Source: Chromatiaceae bacterium
Lineage (GTDB): Bacteria > Pseudomonadota > Gammaproteobacteria > Chromatiales > Chromatiaceae
Length of the DNA stretch: 64,000 nt
Direction of reading: 5' to 3'
Assembly (NCBI GenBank): GCA_024235255.1
Contig: JACKMT010000002.1
Location: forward strand, 868,001 to 932,000
Numbering within the stretch: the stretch's first letter is position 1; each line of letters opens with the position of its first letter. The translations under genes and the position numbers were made by a program. Of the stretch, positions 34,443-42,662 are shown piece by piece. The notes beneath the pieces are model-generated. The model searched no databases, was not told the origin of the DNA, and saw only the letters and a program-made list of their open reading frames with translations.

Positions 34443-36893
34443 ATGAAGCTGTTAACAAAACTTCTGAAAATCGGATTTTGGACGCTCTTCATCACAGGTT
34501 TTTTTATTGTAGCTGCGGTTACTGCTACATATTTTTATCTTGAGCCAAAACTTCCATCCACCGAAAGTCTAAAAGATGTTCAGTTTCAGGTGCCATTGCG
34601 TGTTTTTTCCCGGGATAAAAAGCTGATTGCAGAATTTGGGGAGAAGAGACGCATACCGCTTGGTTACGAGGAGTTGCCGGAGCAACTGGTACAAGCCTTT
34701 TTGGCCGCAGAAGATAACCGTTTTTTTGAACATCCCGGTGTGGATTATCAAGGCATAGTCCGAGCCGCCGTTCAGCTACTCCTGACAGGAGAGAAAAAGC
34801 AAGGTGGCAGTACGATCACCATGCAGGTTGCGCGGAACTTCTTCCTTACCCGGGAGAAGACCTATATCCGTAAACTCAACGAAATATTTCTCGCACTCCG
34901 AATAGAAACTGAATTGAGCAAGGAGAAGATTCTCGAGCTCTATCTTAACAAAATCTATATGGGGCAACGCTCATACGGTGTCGGTGCAGCAGCTCAGGTT
35001 TACTACGGCAAGTCGGTAAAAGAGCTGAATCTGGCGCAGACGGCTATGATAGCAGGGCTTCCCAAAGCTCCCTCTGCCAACAATCCGGTTACCGACCCGG
35101 CACGAGCGCTCGAGCGCAGGAACTATGTGCTTGGCCAGATGAAGCGCCTCTCCTATATAAGCGAAGCGGAGTATCATCAGGCGACTCTGGAGCCGGTTAC
35201 CGCTCGCATTCATGCTGCCAACATCGAAGTTGAAGCACCATACGCCGCCGAAATGGTCAGATCGGACATGTTCGAACGCTTTGGTGAAAACGCCTACACC
35301 GATGGCTACTCTGTCTATACCACCATTAACAGCCGATTGCAGGCAGCGGCGAACAGCGCACTCAGAAACACACTGCAAGCATACGACCTACGCCACGGCT
35401 ACCGTGGTGCCACACAACACTTTGATATTAGTGGAGTAAACGACGACAAAGAACTGGACCTACTGTTGAAGGATCACAGTGCGGTGGCAGACCTGCCGGC
35501 AGGCATTGTAACCGCAGTAGAGGAGCGAACCATCGAAGTTTACCTAGGTGAGGGAAAACGAGCTGTTGTTGATTGGAAAGGTCTGGAGTGGGCACGGGCA
35601 TATAAAAGTGAGAGTTATCAAGGACCGGCTCCCCGACGCGCAAGCGAGATTGTTAAAATTGGCGATCTTGTAAGAGTACGTGAAGAGTCATCGGAGAAAG
35701 AGCCGTACTTGCGCCTAGCACAGGTTCCGGCTGTAGAGGGCGCCCTTGTTTCAGTGGATCCTGATGATGGTGCCTTGATCTCACTGGTTGGTGGCTATGA
35801 CTTCTATGCGAGTAAATTTAATCGTGTCACTCAGGCGTTGCGGCAGCCTGGGTCGGGATTTAAACCCTTTATCTATTCGGCGGCACTGGAAGCCGGCTTC
35901 ACGCCGGCCAGTCTGATAAATGATGCGCCGGTGGTTTTTGAAGACTCAAGTCTTGAAGGAGCTTGGCGACCGGAAAACTACAGCGGAAAATTTTTCGGAC
36001 CCACGCGGTTGCGTGAAGCGCTTACCAAGTCGCGCAATCTGGTTTCAATTCGACTGCTCCGTTCGATGGGGATGGCGCACGCATTGAAATACGCGGAACG
36101 GTTTGGTTTCGATTCTGAGAAACTTCCGCACAATCTTTCTCTAGCCCTGGGAAGCGCATCGGTTACCCCGCTGCAGATGGCGTCAGCATACGCAATATTG
36201 GCCAATGGCGGATACCGGGTTGACACCTATCTTATTGAACGAATTGAGGATGTTCATAACAATTCTCTGTACAAAGCTGCGCCTCCTCGGGTTTGCAACA
36301 CCTGCGAGTATCGTGGTACCGATGCTGTGGGAGATAAAGATGGTGTCGAAAAGGTAAAGGTGCCTGATGTAATTGCGCCGAGAGTCATATCCGCTCAGAA
36401 CCATTATTTGTTGATCTCCATGATGCAGGATGTCATTCGACGCGGGACAGCAACCAAAGCACGCTCACTCGGGCGGGATGACTTAGCAGGCAAGACGGGT
36501 ACGACTAACGAGCAAAAAGATGCCTGGTTCAATGGCTTTAACCGCTCGCATGTTGCGGTCACCTGGGTGGGTTTTGATTCCGCCAAACCACTTGGCAGGG
36601 GCGAAGTTGGGGGCAGGGCTGCGTTACCCGCGTGGATTGAATACATGAAAGTTGCCTTAGACGGCGTTGCCGAACAGCCGCTGGTGATGCCTCCCGGGAT
36701 TATAACGGTGCGGATCGATCCAGCGACGGGAAAGCGTGCACGAGCAGACCAGCCAGGAACCATATTTGAAGTATTTCGAACCGGGGATGTGCCCCAGGAG
36801 AGCGCCCAAAGGTTCAGCAGGACGGTAAGGGGCGTAGAAACCATAAACGGCGGCAGCAGCAGCGCGCCCACAAAAGATGAAGACCCGTTCTAA
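34443..36893 (+). CDS. mrcA: penicillin-binding protein 1A
   Basis: This 816-residue bifunctional peptidoglycan synthase has one N-terminal membrane anchor (about 8-29). The glycosyltransferase GT51 domain contains AAEDNRFFEHPGVDY and GGSTITMQVARNFF. An OB-like insertion precedes the transpeptidase domain, with active-site Ser471 in SGFK (471-474), the SRN motif in TKSRNLVS and KTGTTN at 684-689. A divergent pilM next to it is common in gammaproteobacteria. Its last 17 bases overlap the next gene. Confidence 0.96.
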   Translation: MKLLTKLLKIGFWTLFITGFFIVAAVTATYFYLEPKLPSTESLKDVQFQVPLRVFSRDKKLIAEFGEKRRIPLGYEELPEQLVQAFLAAEDNRFFEHPGVDYQGIVRAAVQLLLTGEKKQGGSTITMQVARNFFLTREKTYIRKLNEIFLALRIETELSKEKILELYLNKIYMGQRSYGVGAAAQVYYGKSVKELNLAQTAMIAGLPKAPSANNPVTDPARALERRNYVLGQMKRLSYISEAEYHQATLEPVTARIHAANIEVEAPYAAEMVRSDMFERFGENAYTDGYSVYTTINSRLQAAANSALRNTLQAYDLRHGYRGATQHFDISGVNDDKELDLLLKDHSAVADLPAGIVTAVEERTIEVYLGEGKRAVVDWKGLEWARAYKSESYQGPAPRRASEIVKIGDLVRVREESSEKEPYLRLAQVPAVEGALVSVDPDDGALISLVGGYDFYASKFNRVTQALRQPGSGFKPFIYSAALEAGFTPASLINDAPVVFEDSSLEGAWRPENYSGKFFGPTRLREALTKSRNLVSIRLLRSMGMAHALKYAERFGFDSEKLPHNLSLALGSASVTPLQMASAYAILANGGYRVDTYLIERIEDVHNNSLYKAAPPRVCNTCEYRGTDAVGDKDGVEKVKVPDVIAPRVISAQNHYLLISMMQDVIRRGTATKARSLGRDDLAGKTGTTNEQKDAWFNGFNRSHVAVTWVGFDSAKPLGRGEVGGRAALPAWIEYMKVALDGVAEQPLVMPPGIITVRIDPATGKRARADQPGTIFEVFRTGDVPQESAQRFSRTVRGVETINGGSSSAPTKDEDPF

Positions 36894-37479
36894 GTGCCAT
36901 TCCACCCGACTGTTAATTGCCCATGAAGCAGCAAAGATGCTGGCAAACCAGGAGAGCTGGGATTTCCAAAGTGCCAGACGCAAAGCTGCGGATCGGCTTG
37001 GGTGTAAAGATCAGCGCTGTTTCCCTGATAATGTTGAAATCGAGGCTGCGCTGCGTGCATACCAGCAGCTGTTTAAGGTCGCTACACAGCCCGAAGTACT
37101 ACGGCAATTACGGCTTCTGGCGGTCGAGGCAATGCAGCGTTTGCACGCTTTTTCCCCACGCCTGACCGGAGCAGTGCTCGATGGGACTGCAGACTCAGGC
37201 AGTCCGGTGCAGCTCTATCTGTTTGCTGACACAGCCGAGGATCTGACACTCCACCTGATGGAAAAACGCATTCCATTCGATCAGCGAGAATTAAGGTTGA
37301 GACATGCCGGAGGAAAAACCAAGACGCACCCTTTGTTCGTTTTTCAGGCGGGTGATGCTGAGATCAAGCTGATTCTATTGTCCCCTTCCGACAGGGCGGA
37401 TCCGCCTTTGGACACGCGAACCGATACGCCTAATCCCGGCGCCAGTCTGGTTCAGGCTAAGGCACTCCTAGATTCGTAA
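36877..37479 (+). CDS. conserved hypothetical protein (nucleotidyltransferase-like family)
   Basis: A 200-residue soluble protein whose N-terminal half is helical (RLLIAHEAAKMLANQESW, ARRKAADRLG). The C-terminal half looks like a compact alpha/beta fold with VLDGTADSGSPVQLYLFAD, reminiscent of a minimal nucleotidyltransferase. I recognise the family as a common proteobacterial hypothetical, sometimes labelled UDP-N-acetylmuramate-alanine ligase without basis. The start overlaps the PBP1A end by 17 bases, so it may be translationally coupled. The function is unknown. Confidence 0.75.
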   Translation: MKTRSKCHSTRLLIAHEAAKMLANQESWDFQSARRKAADRLGCKDQRCFPDNVEIEAALRAYQQLFKVATQPEVLRQLRLLAVEAMQRLHAFSPRLTGAVLDGTADSGSPVQLYLFADTAEDLTLHLMEKRIPFDQRELRLRHAGGKTKTHPLFVFQAGDAEIKLILLSPSDRADPPLDTRTDTPNPGASLVQAKALLDS

Positions 37480-37566
37480 TTGTTTCGTGCTGCTGTCCAA
37501 TTAGCGCTTTTGGAGAGCAGCTGGCGGAGGGTGGTCAGGCTTTTTTTGCAAATACCAGCTGAGTCC

Positions 37567-37603
37567 GCTATCAGCAGCCTCGTTGTTAGGGGCTGCTGAT
37601 AGC
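37567..37603 (-). terminator. perfect 13-bp hairpin after gltA
   Basis: GCTATCAGCAGCC pairs perfectly with GGCTGCTGATAGC around an 11-base loop, 15 bases beyond the gltA stop. There is no T-run directly after it on the minus strand, so it may stabilise the 3' end or need Rho rather than act as a classical terminator. Confidence 0.6.
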
Positions 37604-37617
37604 CATCATTTACAAAA

Positions 37618-38913
37618 TCAGCGCTTATCCATCGGAACATAATCGCGCAGGTCGTGACCGGTGTAGATCTGGCGGGGGCGCCCAATGCGCTGATCAGGGT
37701 CATCCATCATCTCCATCCAGTGCGCCATCCAGCCAACCGTGCGCGCGATGGCGAACATTACCGTAAACATGCTCCTGGGAATATTCAATGCCCGGTAGAT
37801 AATGCCGGAGTAGAAATCTACATTCGGGTAGAGCTTTCTTTCGACGAAATATTCATCCGATAATGCCACCTCTTCGAGTTTAAGCGCCAACTCGAAGGTC
37901 GGATTATCTGAATCTGTCATCGAATCCAGCAGCTCATGGCAAACCTTACGGATAATCGTCGCTCTCGGGTCGTGGTTTTTGTAGACGCGGTGGCCAAATC
38001 CCATCAGCCGGAACGGATCATTCGGATCTTTTGCCTTCAGGATAAACTTATCCACATTGGCGGCATCGCCGATCTTGTTCAGCATATCCAGCACAGCTTC
38101 ATTGGCGCCGCCATGGGATGGTCCCCACAACGAGGCAATCCCCGAGGCAAGACAGGCAAATGGGTTGGCATGGGAGCTTCCGGCAAGGCGGACGGTGGAG
38201 GTACTTGCGTTCTGCTCGTGATCCGCATGCAAAATGAAGAGCAGATTGACGGCCTTGGTGGCGACTGGATCAGGAATGTACTCCTCGCAGGGCGTGGCGA
38301 ACATCATGTGCAGAAAATTGGCGCAGTAATCCAAGTCGTTACGTGGATAAACCAGCGGCTCGCCTATGTTGTGCTTGTAGCTGGCCGCCGCTATGGTGGG
38401 CATCTTGGCAATCATCCGATGGGCTGATATCTCCCTGTGTCGGGGATTGTTGACATCCAAGGAGTCGTGGTAGAAAGCGGAGAGAGAGCCGACCACACCC
38501 ACCATTACTGCCATCGGATGCGCATTGTAATGAAAGCCATCGAAGAAATTCTTGAGGGTCTCATTCAGCATCGAATGATGCGTAATAATATGTTCGAATT
38601 TTGCCAACTCATCAACTGAGGGCAACTCCCCGTAAAGGAGCAGGTAAGCAACTTCAAGAAACTTTGCATGTTCAGCCAACTGCTCGATGGGGTAGCCACG
38701 GTACCAGAGTTTCCCTTTGTCGCCATCGATGTAGGTGATCGAACTGCGGCAGCTGCCGGTCGCGAGGAAACCGGGATCAAACGTAAATATTCCCATCTCG
38801 CTGTAAAGCTTACCGATATCCATCACCTCTGGTCCGATAGTGCCTTTATAGAGGGGTAGCTCCGTTTTGCGGCCATCTGAATTGTTGATGAGCGTTATCG
38901 TTTTATTGGACAT
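37618..38913 (-). CDS. gltA: citrate synthase (type II, Gram-negative form)
   Basis: A 431-residue enzyme of the TCA cycle, condensing acetyl-CoA with oxaloacetate. The family motifs HADHEQNASTSTVR, SSHANPFA, GFGHRVYKNHDPRA and the C-terminal NVDFYSGIIYRAL hold the catalytic His, His and Asp. The N-terminal beta domain (LPLYKGTIGPEVMDIGKLY) typical of the NADH-inhibited hexameric form is present. mdh lies nearby on the same strand, each gene with its own hairpin. Confidence 0.96.
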   Translation of the reverse strand: MSNKTITLINNSDGRKTELPLYKGTIGPEVMDIGKLYSEMGIFTFDPGFLATGSCRSSITYIDGDKGKLWYRGYPIEQLAEHAKFLEVAYLLLYGELPSVDELAKFEHIITHHSMLNETLKNFFDGFHYNAHPMAVMVGVVGSLSAFYHDSLDVNNPRHREISAHRMIAKMPTIAAASYKHNIGEPLVYPRNDLDYCANFLHMMFATPCEEYIPDPVATKAVNLLFILHADHEQNASTSTVRLAGSSHANPFACLASGIASLWGPSHGGANEAVLDMLNKIGDAANVDKFILKAKDPNDPFRLMGFGHRVYKNHDPRATIIRKVCHELLDSMTDSDNPTFELALKLEEVALSDEYFVERKLYPNVDFYSGIIYRALNIPRSMFTVMFAIARTVGWMAHWMEMMDDPDQRIGRPRQIYTGHDLRDYVPMDKR

Positions 38914-39114
38914 GTTTTTGATCCCTAGTGACTGAATACAGATGAGGACGGGTGGACTTTATATCAGACACCGAGAGGTATCTCAAGTTTCCACGTTAAT
39001 TTAGGACGTACGTAAAGTTTAATAGTGCGAAGTTAGTAATTGGAAGATCGTTGAACGAGCGGACGGAGCGCCTCAGTCCAGGCTCTGGTCGAATGTGTGG
39101 TAGGTGAAAACGGA

Positions 39115-39149
39115 GACTCTCCCTTTCTAGGCAAGAGAAAGGGAGAGTC
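39115..39149 (-). terminator. intrinsic terminator of mdh
   Basis: A perfect 14-bp stem (GACTCTCCCTTTCT with AGAAAGGGAGAGTC) and a 7-base loop lie 20 bases past the mdh stop. TCCGTTTT follows on the minus strand. Confidence 0.75.
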
Positions 39150-39169
39150 GGGACTTTAGGGGAGACTAC

Positions 39170-40108
39170 TTAATTGCCGTGGGCGAATGCCTGACCTTTC
39201 GCGATGTTCCCTTTCAGTCCGGGGATCATGTCATCGAAAATTTTACGCTCGTATGCGCTGAATTCACCGGCATCAAGCACCTCCTCCACACCTCTCTTAC
39301 CCAAGCGGACAGGCAGTGCCAGGAATTCGGTGGGCTGGCCTTGCACTTCGACAAAAGTGCATTGTACAGACTCAGTACCGGAGAGTGCCGCGACCAGGTG
39401 TAACGTGAACCGGGCACCTGCGTCAGCCATTGAAAGTGTAGCGGATCCGCCACCGGCTTTGGCTTCGACCACCTCGGTACCAGCGTTCTGGATTCGAGGC
39501 GTAAGCTGTTCTACCTCTTCGGCAGTGAAGTCCACGCCAATCTGAGACAGCAGAGGAATAATGGTCTCCCCGCTATGTCCGCCAACCACGGTGACTTCGA
39601 CATCTTCCGGAGCCAGTCCCTTTAGCTCGCCAACGAAGGTTTTGGAACGGATGACGTCCAGTGTCGTAACACCAAAAACTTTGCGTGGATCGTATACTCC
39701 GGCCTGTTTGAGCGTCTCTGCAGCGATTGGAACCGTTGAATTAACCGGATTTGTGATTATTGCATAACAGGCATTCGGGCAGGCTTTGGCGCCGGCAGCA
39801 ACGAGATTTTTGACGATCCCGGCATTGGTGTTGAAAAGATCGTCACGGGTCATCCCGGGTTTACGCGGTACGCCGGCCGGTATCACCACGACATCGCAGT
39901 TTTTCAGGGCATCCTCGAGCTGCTCGGCTCCATGCCCGGACACTTTTACTCCGGTTGGGATATGGCTCAGGTCCTTAGCCACTCCCGGAACTACCGGATT
40001 TACATCGTAAAGCGCCAATTCAGATCCTGCGGGCAATCCTTTCATCAACAAAAGTGACAAGGGTTGACCGATACCGCCAGCAGCACCAAGGACAGCAACT
40101 TTCATCAT
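39170..40108 (-). CDS. mdh: malate dehydrogenase (NAD-dependent)
   Basis: A 312-residue enzyme of the E. coli/mitochondrial type. VLGAAGGIGQPLSLLL is the Rossmann turn, VPRKPGMTRDDLFNTN holds substrate arginines, and VVGGHSGETIIPLLSQ carries the catalytic His. It oxidises malate to oxaloacetate for citrate synthase, encoded just downstream. Two adjacent ATG codons (40108 and 40105) follow an AGAGGAG ribosome site; either could be used. Confidence 0.96.
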   Translation of the reverse strand: MMKVAVLGAAGGIGQPLSLLLMKGLPAGSELALYDVNPVVPGVAKDLSHIPTGVKVSGHGAEQLEDALKNCDVVVIPAGVPRKPGMTRDDLFNTNAGIVKNLVAAGAKACPNACYAIITNPVNSTVPIAAETLKQAGVYDPRKVFGVTTLDVIRSKTFVGELKGLAPEDVEVTVVGGHSGETIIPLLSQIGVDFTAEEVEQLTPRIQNAGTEVVEAKAGGGSATLSMADAGARFTLHLVAALSGTESVQCTFVEVQGQPTEFLALPVRLGKRGVEEVLDAGEFSAYERKIFDDMIPGLKGNIAKGQAFAHGN

Positions 40109-40321
40109 CTAACTCCTCTGGTTGGGTTTGATAGGTCTTACGGCAATTAAATTTTCTTTACTCGAAGAACAAAAATTCTACGACCTTTCTCTCCGATATT
40201 CCATGTGCCTGATCAATCGATCAACCAGGATGAAGAGGAGTAAACAAGGCGGAATAGCCGTTTTAGAAAAAAGCGGAGAAACTAAAAAACTTTCATGTTC
40301 TTGCAATATATTTACTTTAAA

Positions 40322-40335
40322 ATCAATCGATTGAT
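40322..40335. promoter_or_regulatory. palindrome ATCAATCGATTGAT
   Basis: A perfect 14-base palindrome about 215 bases upstream of mdh, with a close relative sharing GATCAATCGAT about 115 bases nearer the gene. It is a candidate operator; the cognate regulator is unknown. Confidence 0.4.
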
Positions 40336-40441
40336 CAGATACATTTTGGCTTTTGCGGACCACACGAAGAGTCACCTGCAAGGCGTCAGGTTGTTGCGGT
40401 AGAACACTCGGGCACTTATCGGACGAAAATCCTAAAGCAAT

Positions 40442-40468
40442 AAAAAAGCACCCGGTGGGTGCTTTTTT
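40442..40468 (-). terminator. intrinsic terminator of rpmE
   Basis: GCACCC and GGGTGC form a 6-bp stem around a 3-base loop, flanked by six A and six T bases. It is symmetrical, so it could work in both directions. It lies 41 bases past the rpmE stop. Confidence 0.85.
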
Positions 40469-40509
40469 ACGGCTGTTTTTTACTCAGCCGTGCATTGGGC
40501 GAGCGACAT

Positions 40510-40713
40510 TCAGCCACGTGAATATCGCTTCCGGAATTTGTCAACCCGTCCGGCGGTATCCATGATTTTCTGCTTGCCGGTAAAGAAAGGGTGGCAGGAG
40601 GAACAAACTTCCACATGCAGATCCCCACCTAACGTGGAACCGGTCGTGAATTCGTTGCCACAACTGCAGACCACCTTGATTTCGGAGTATTTAGGATGAA
40701 TATCCGCTTTCAT
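40510..40713 (-). CDS. rpmE: 50S ribosomal protein L31 (zinc-binding form)
   Basis: A 67-residue ribosomal protein beginning MKADIHPKY. Four cysteines at 16, 18, 37 and 40 (VVCSCGNEF, EVCSSCHPF) make the zinc site, so this is the C+ form, the one usually replaced by a cysteine-free paralogue under zinc shortage. KIMDTAGRVDKFRKRY is the C-terminal family motif. GAGG precedes the ATG. Confidence 0.97.
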   Translation of the reverse strand: MKADIHPKYSEIKVVCSCGNEFTTGSTLGGDLHVEVCSSCHPFFTGKQKIMDTAGRVDKFRKRYSRG

Positions 40714-40841
40714 GATCGCCTCTATAAATAACCTGTAAATTCAACCACCGCCCAAACGCGGCGAATCGCGGATATTACGCCAACTAGTTGTGTTTCACAA
40801 GCCCGAATATATGGCGAAAGCGGTAACGGGGCGGCTGCAAT

Positions 40842-41213
40842 CTAACTTCCAGGCATACGAAAGGGCACCACATCGGCTTTAGTGGCTGGTGCCATAGGTG
40901 TGCTCTGGCTAAATGGTGACTCTTTCATCTGACTCAGGCTTTCCAGCAATCCGCCACGCCCGGCAACGCTCTCCCACATCATGCGCGATATCCTTACGCA
41001 GGCTCCAAGCGCGCTCTTCGACTGGCGACGCTCCTGATCGATTCGCCATTGCAGGCAGCGCAACCGTTGGCGATGTGCAGTTGGCGCGTTTTCGATTACT
41101 TCGTTGATGGCGTCCTGGCGCAATTTTTCAAACAACTCAGGGTCGTTCTCAGCCATTTCGACCCATTGCCTGAATTCCATGCTCTCCGGACTGGATTCTC
41201 CAAACAATTTCAC
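40842..41213 (-). CDS. DUF3135 family protein
   Basis: A 123-residue soluble protein starting at GTG behind a perfect AGAGGAGG ribosome site. The first 85 residues match what I remember of DUF3135: a helical start (FRQWVEMAENDPELFEKLRQ), a central RQRLRCLQWRIDQERR, and LGACVRISRMMWES. The last 35 residues are low-complexity (Pro, Ser, Ala) and variable. The function is unknown. A hairpin separates it from hemW. Confidence 0.75.
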   Translation of the reverse strand: MKLFGESSPESMEFRQWVEMAENDPELFEKLRQDAINEVIENAPTAHRQRLRCLQWRIDQERRQSKSALGACVRISRMMWESVAGRGGLLESLSQMKESPFSQSTPMAPATKADVVPFRMPGS

Positions 41214-41314
41214 TGCAAACCCTCCTCTTCAGGGCCAAGCGCGAAAAAAGAGTGGAAACCGCTTGGCAATCTGAAACCAGTGCTCTTTTAATACCACGAC
41301 AGAAAAACAAAATC

Positions 41315-41333
41315 AAAGGATTAACAATCCTTT
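41315..41333 (-). terminator. intrinsic terminator-like hairpin between DUF3135 gene and hemW
   Basis: AAAGGATT pairs with AATCCTTT around a 3-base loop. On the minus strand it is followed by GATTTTGTTTTT, giving the T-rich tail expected for the end of the upstream hemW transcript. Confidence 0.65.
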
Positions 41334-41434
41334 TATTTAGTTGATAATCGAGTTATAACAACGACTTAAATTCGCTTTTGAGTTGCTGTCGAAAAAATGA
41401 CGCGCACTGGCTCGGTGTGCGAAGGCAGATAAAA

Positions 41435-42580
41435 TCAGACAAACAGTGCCAGCAGATCATTCAAATATCTATGGCCCAACTCTGTGGGAAGAATGGTCGT
41501 ACCCTGTAACCTCAGCAAACCGCGCTTTTGAGCCTGCAACAACGTCGGATTAATCCTGCCGTAAGAGAGGCCGGTGCGGTCCAGAAACAGAGTTTCGGTG
41601 AAACCGCTGCTCAGCCGCAACAGATTCATCATGAATTCGACGACCAGATCCGCTTCTGAGAGCAAGTGATTACCGGAAAGTGCGGCCGGACTACCGGCAG
41701 CAGCCATGTATGCTTCCGGTCCCCGTATTCTGGAACGCCGTCGGATCCGCTGCGCAGTCCGGTCGCTGATTTTTCCGTGGGCTCCCGCTCCGATTCCCAA
41801 ATAATCGCCAAAATTCCAGTAGTTGTTATTGTGCCGGCACTGTCGGTTCGCTCGGGAGTAGGCAGATATCTCATACTGCCTATACCCTGCAGCCGCTAGC
41901 ATTGCCTGTCCTTTCTGCTGGATATCCCAGAGTTGCTCCTCAGAAGGCAGGCGCGGTGGGGTGGCGGCGAAGCGGGTATTGGGCTCGATCGTCAACTGAT
42001 AATAGGAGATATGCTCTGGTGCCAGTCCAACGGCGCTCTCCACGTCGAACATCGCCTCAGCAACTGTTTGTGCCGGCAGCCCATACATCAGATCCAGGTT
42101 GATGTTATCGAATCCGGCTTCACGCGCCTGGTGGAAGGCCTGAATGGCTTCTTTGGGCCCGTGAATGCGACCCAGCCGTTGTAGCGCCTTTTCACTGAAG
42201 CTTTGAACGCCGATCGAAAGTCGATTTATTCCGGCTTTTCGATAGTCTGCGTATCTGCCGGCTTCCAATGTTCCCGGGTTCGCCTCGAGTGTCACCTCCA
42301 TCCCATCGCTGCAGGCGATCAGGCTTGAGACTGCATCCAGCAGCCGTTTTACCTCGTCGGCGGGAAACAGGCTCGGGGTGCCGCCGCCGATGAAAATCGA
42401 TACGAGTGCACGCCCCTCGACCGACGCCGACTCAAACCGCAGGTCGGCCAACAACGCGTCGATGTATTTCGAATAGCTTTGATCAGCCGGCTGCCGGTGT
42501 GAGTTGAAATCGCAGTAAGGGCACTTCTGTACACACCAGGGAAGGTGTATGTAAAGCGATAATGGTGGTGTTTTCAGCAC
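41435..42580 (-). CDS. hemW: radical SAM haem chaperone HemW
   Basis: A 381-residue radical S-adenosylmethionine protein with cluster cysteines 16, 20 and 23 (PWCVQKCPYCDF). The short N terminus and the HNNNYWNFGDYLGIGAGAHG region (containing the HNxxYW haem-binding motif) mark HemW rather than coproporphyrinogen oxidase HemN. HemW binds haem and is thought to insert it into respiratory enzymes. The start is GTG at 42580. uvrD lies upstream on the same strand. Confidence 0.92.
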   Translation of the reverse strand: MLKTPPLSLYIHLPWCVQKCPYCDFNSHRQPADQSYSKYIDALLADLRFESASVEGRALVSIFIGGGTPSLFPADEVKRLLDAVSSLIACSDGMEVTLEANPGTLEAGRYADYRKAGINRLSIGVQSFSEKALQRLGRIHGPKEAIQAFHQAREAGFDNINLDLMYGLPAQTVAEAMFDVESAVGLAPEHISYYQLTIEPNTRFAATPPRLPSEEQLWDIQQKGQAMLAAAGYRQYEISAYSRANRQCRHNNNYWNFGDYLGIGAGAHGKISDRTAQRIRRRSRIRGPEAYMAAAGSPAALSGNHLLSEADLVVEFMMNLLRLSSGFTETLFLDRTGLSYGRINPTLLQAQKRGLLRLQGTTILPTELGHRYLNDLLALFV

Positions 42581-42662
42581 AGGTATCAGTTTCTGGGAGC
42601 GTGTTTTGAACCGCGATTTGGCGCGTTAAACGGCATGGAGGATGGCCGGAGGTTAACCTGTG

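Larger units (their letters stand above)
40109..40509. other. AT-rich region upstream of mdh
   Basis: This 401-base stretch between rpmE and mdh, both on the minus strand, holds the rpmE terminator at its right end and the mdh promoter region. It also contains two related sites: TGATCAATCGATCA near 40208 and the palindrome at 40322-40335. The short open frames here do not look coding. Confidence 0.55.
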
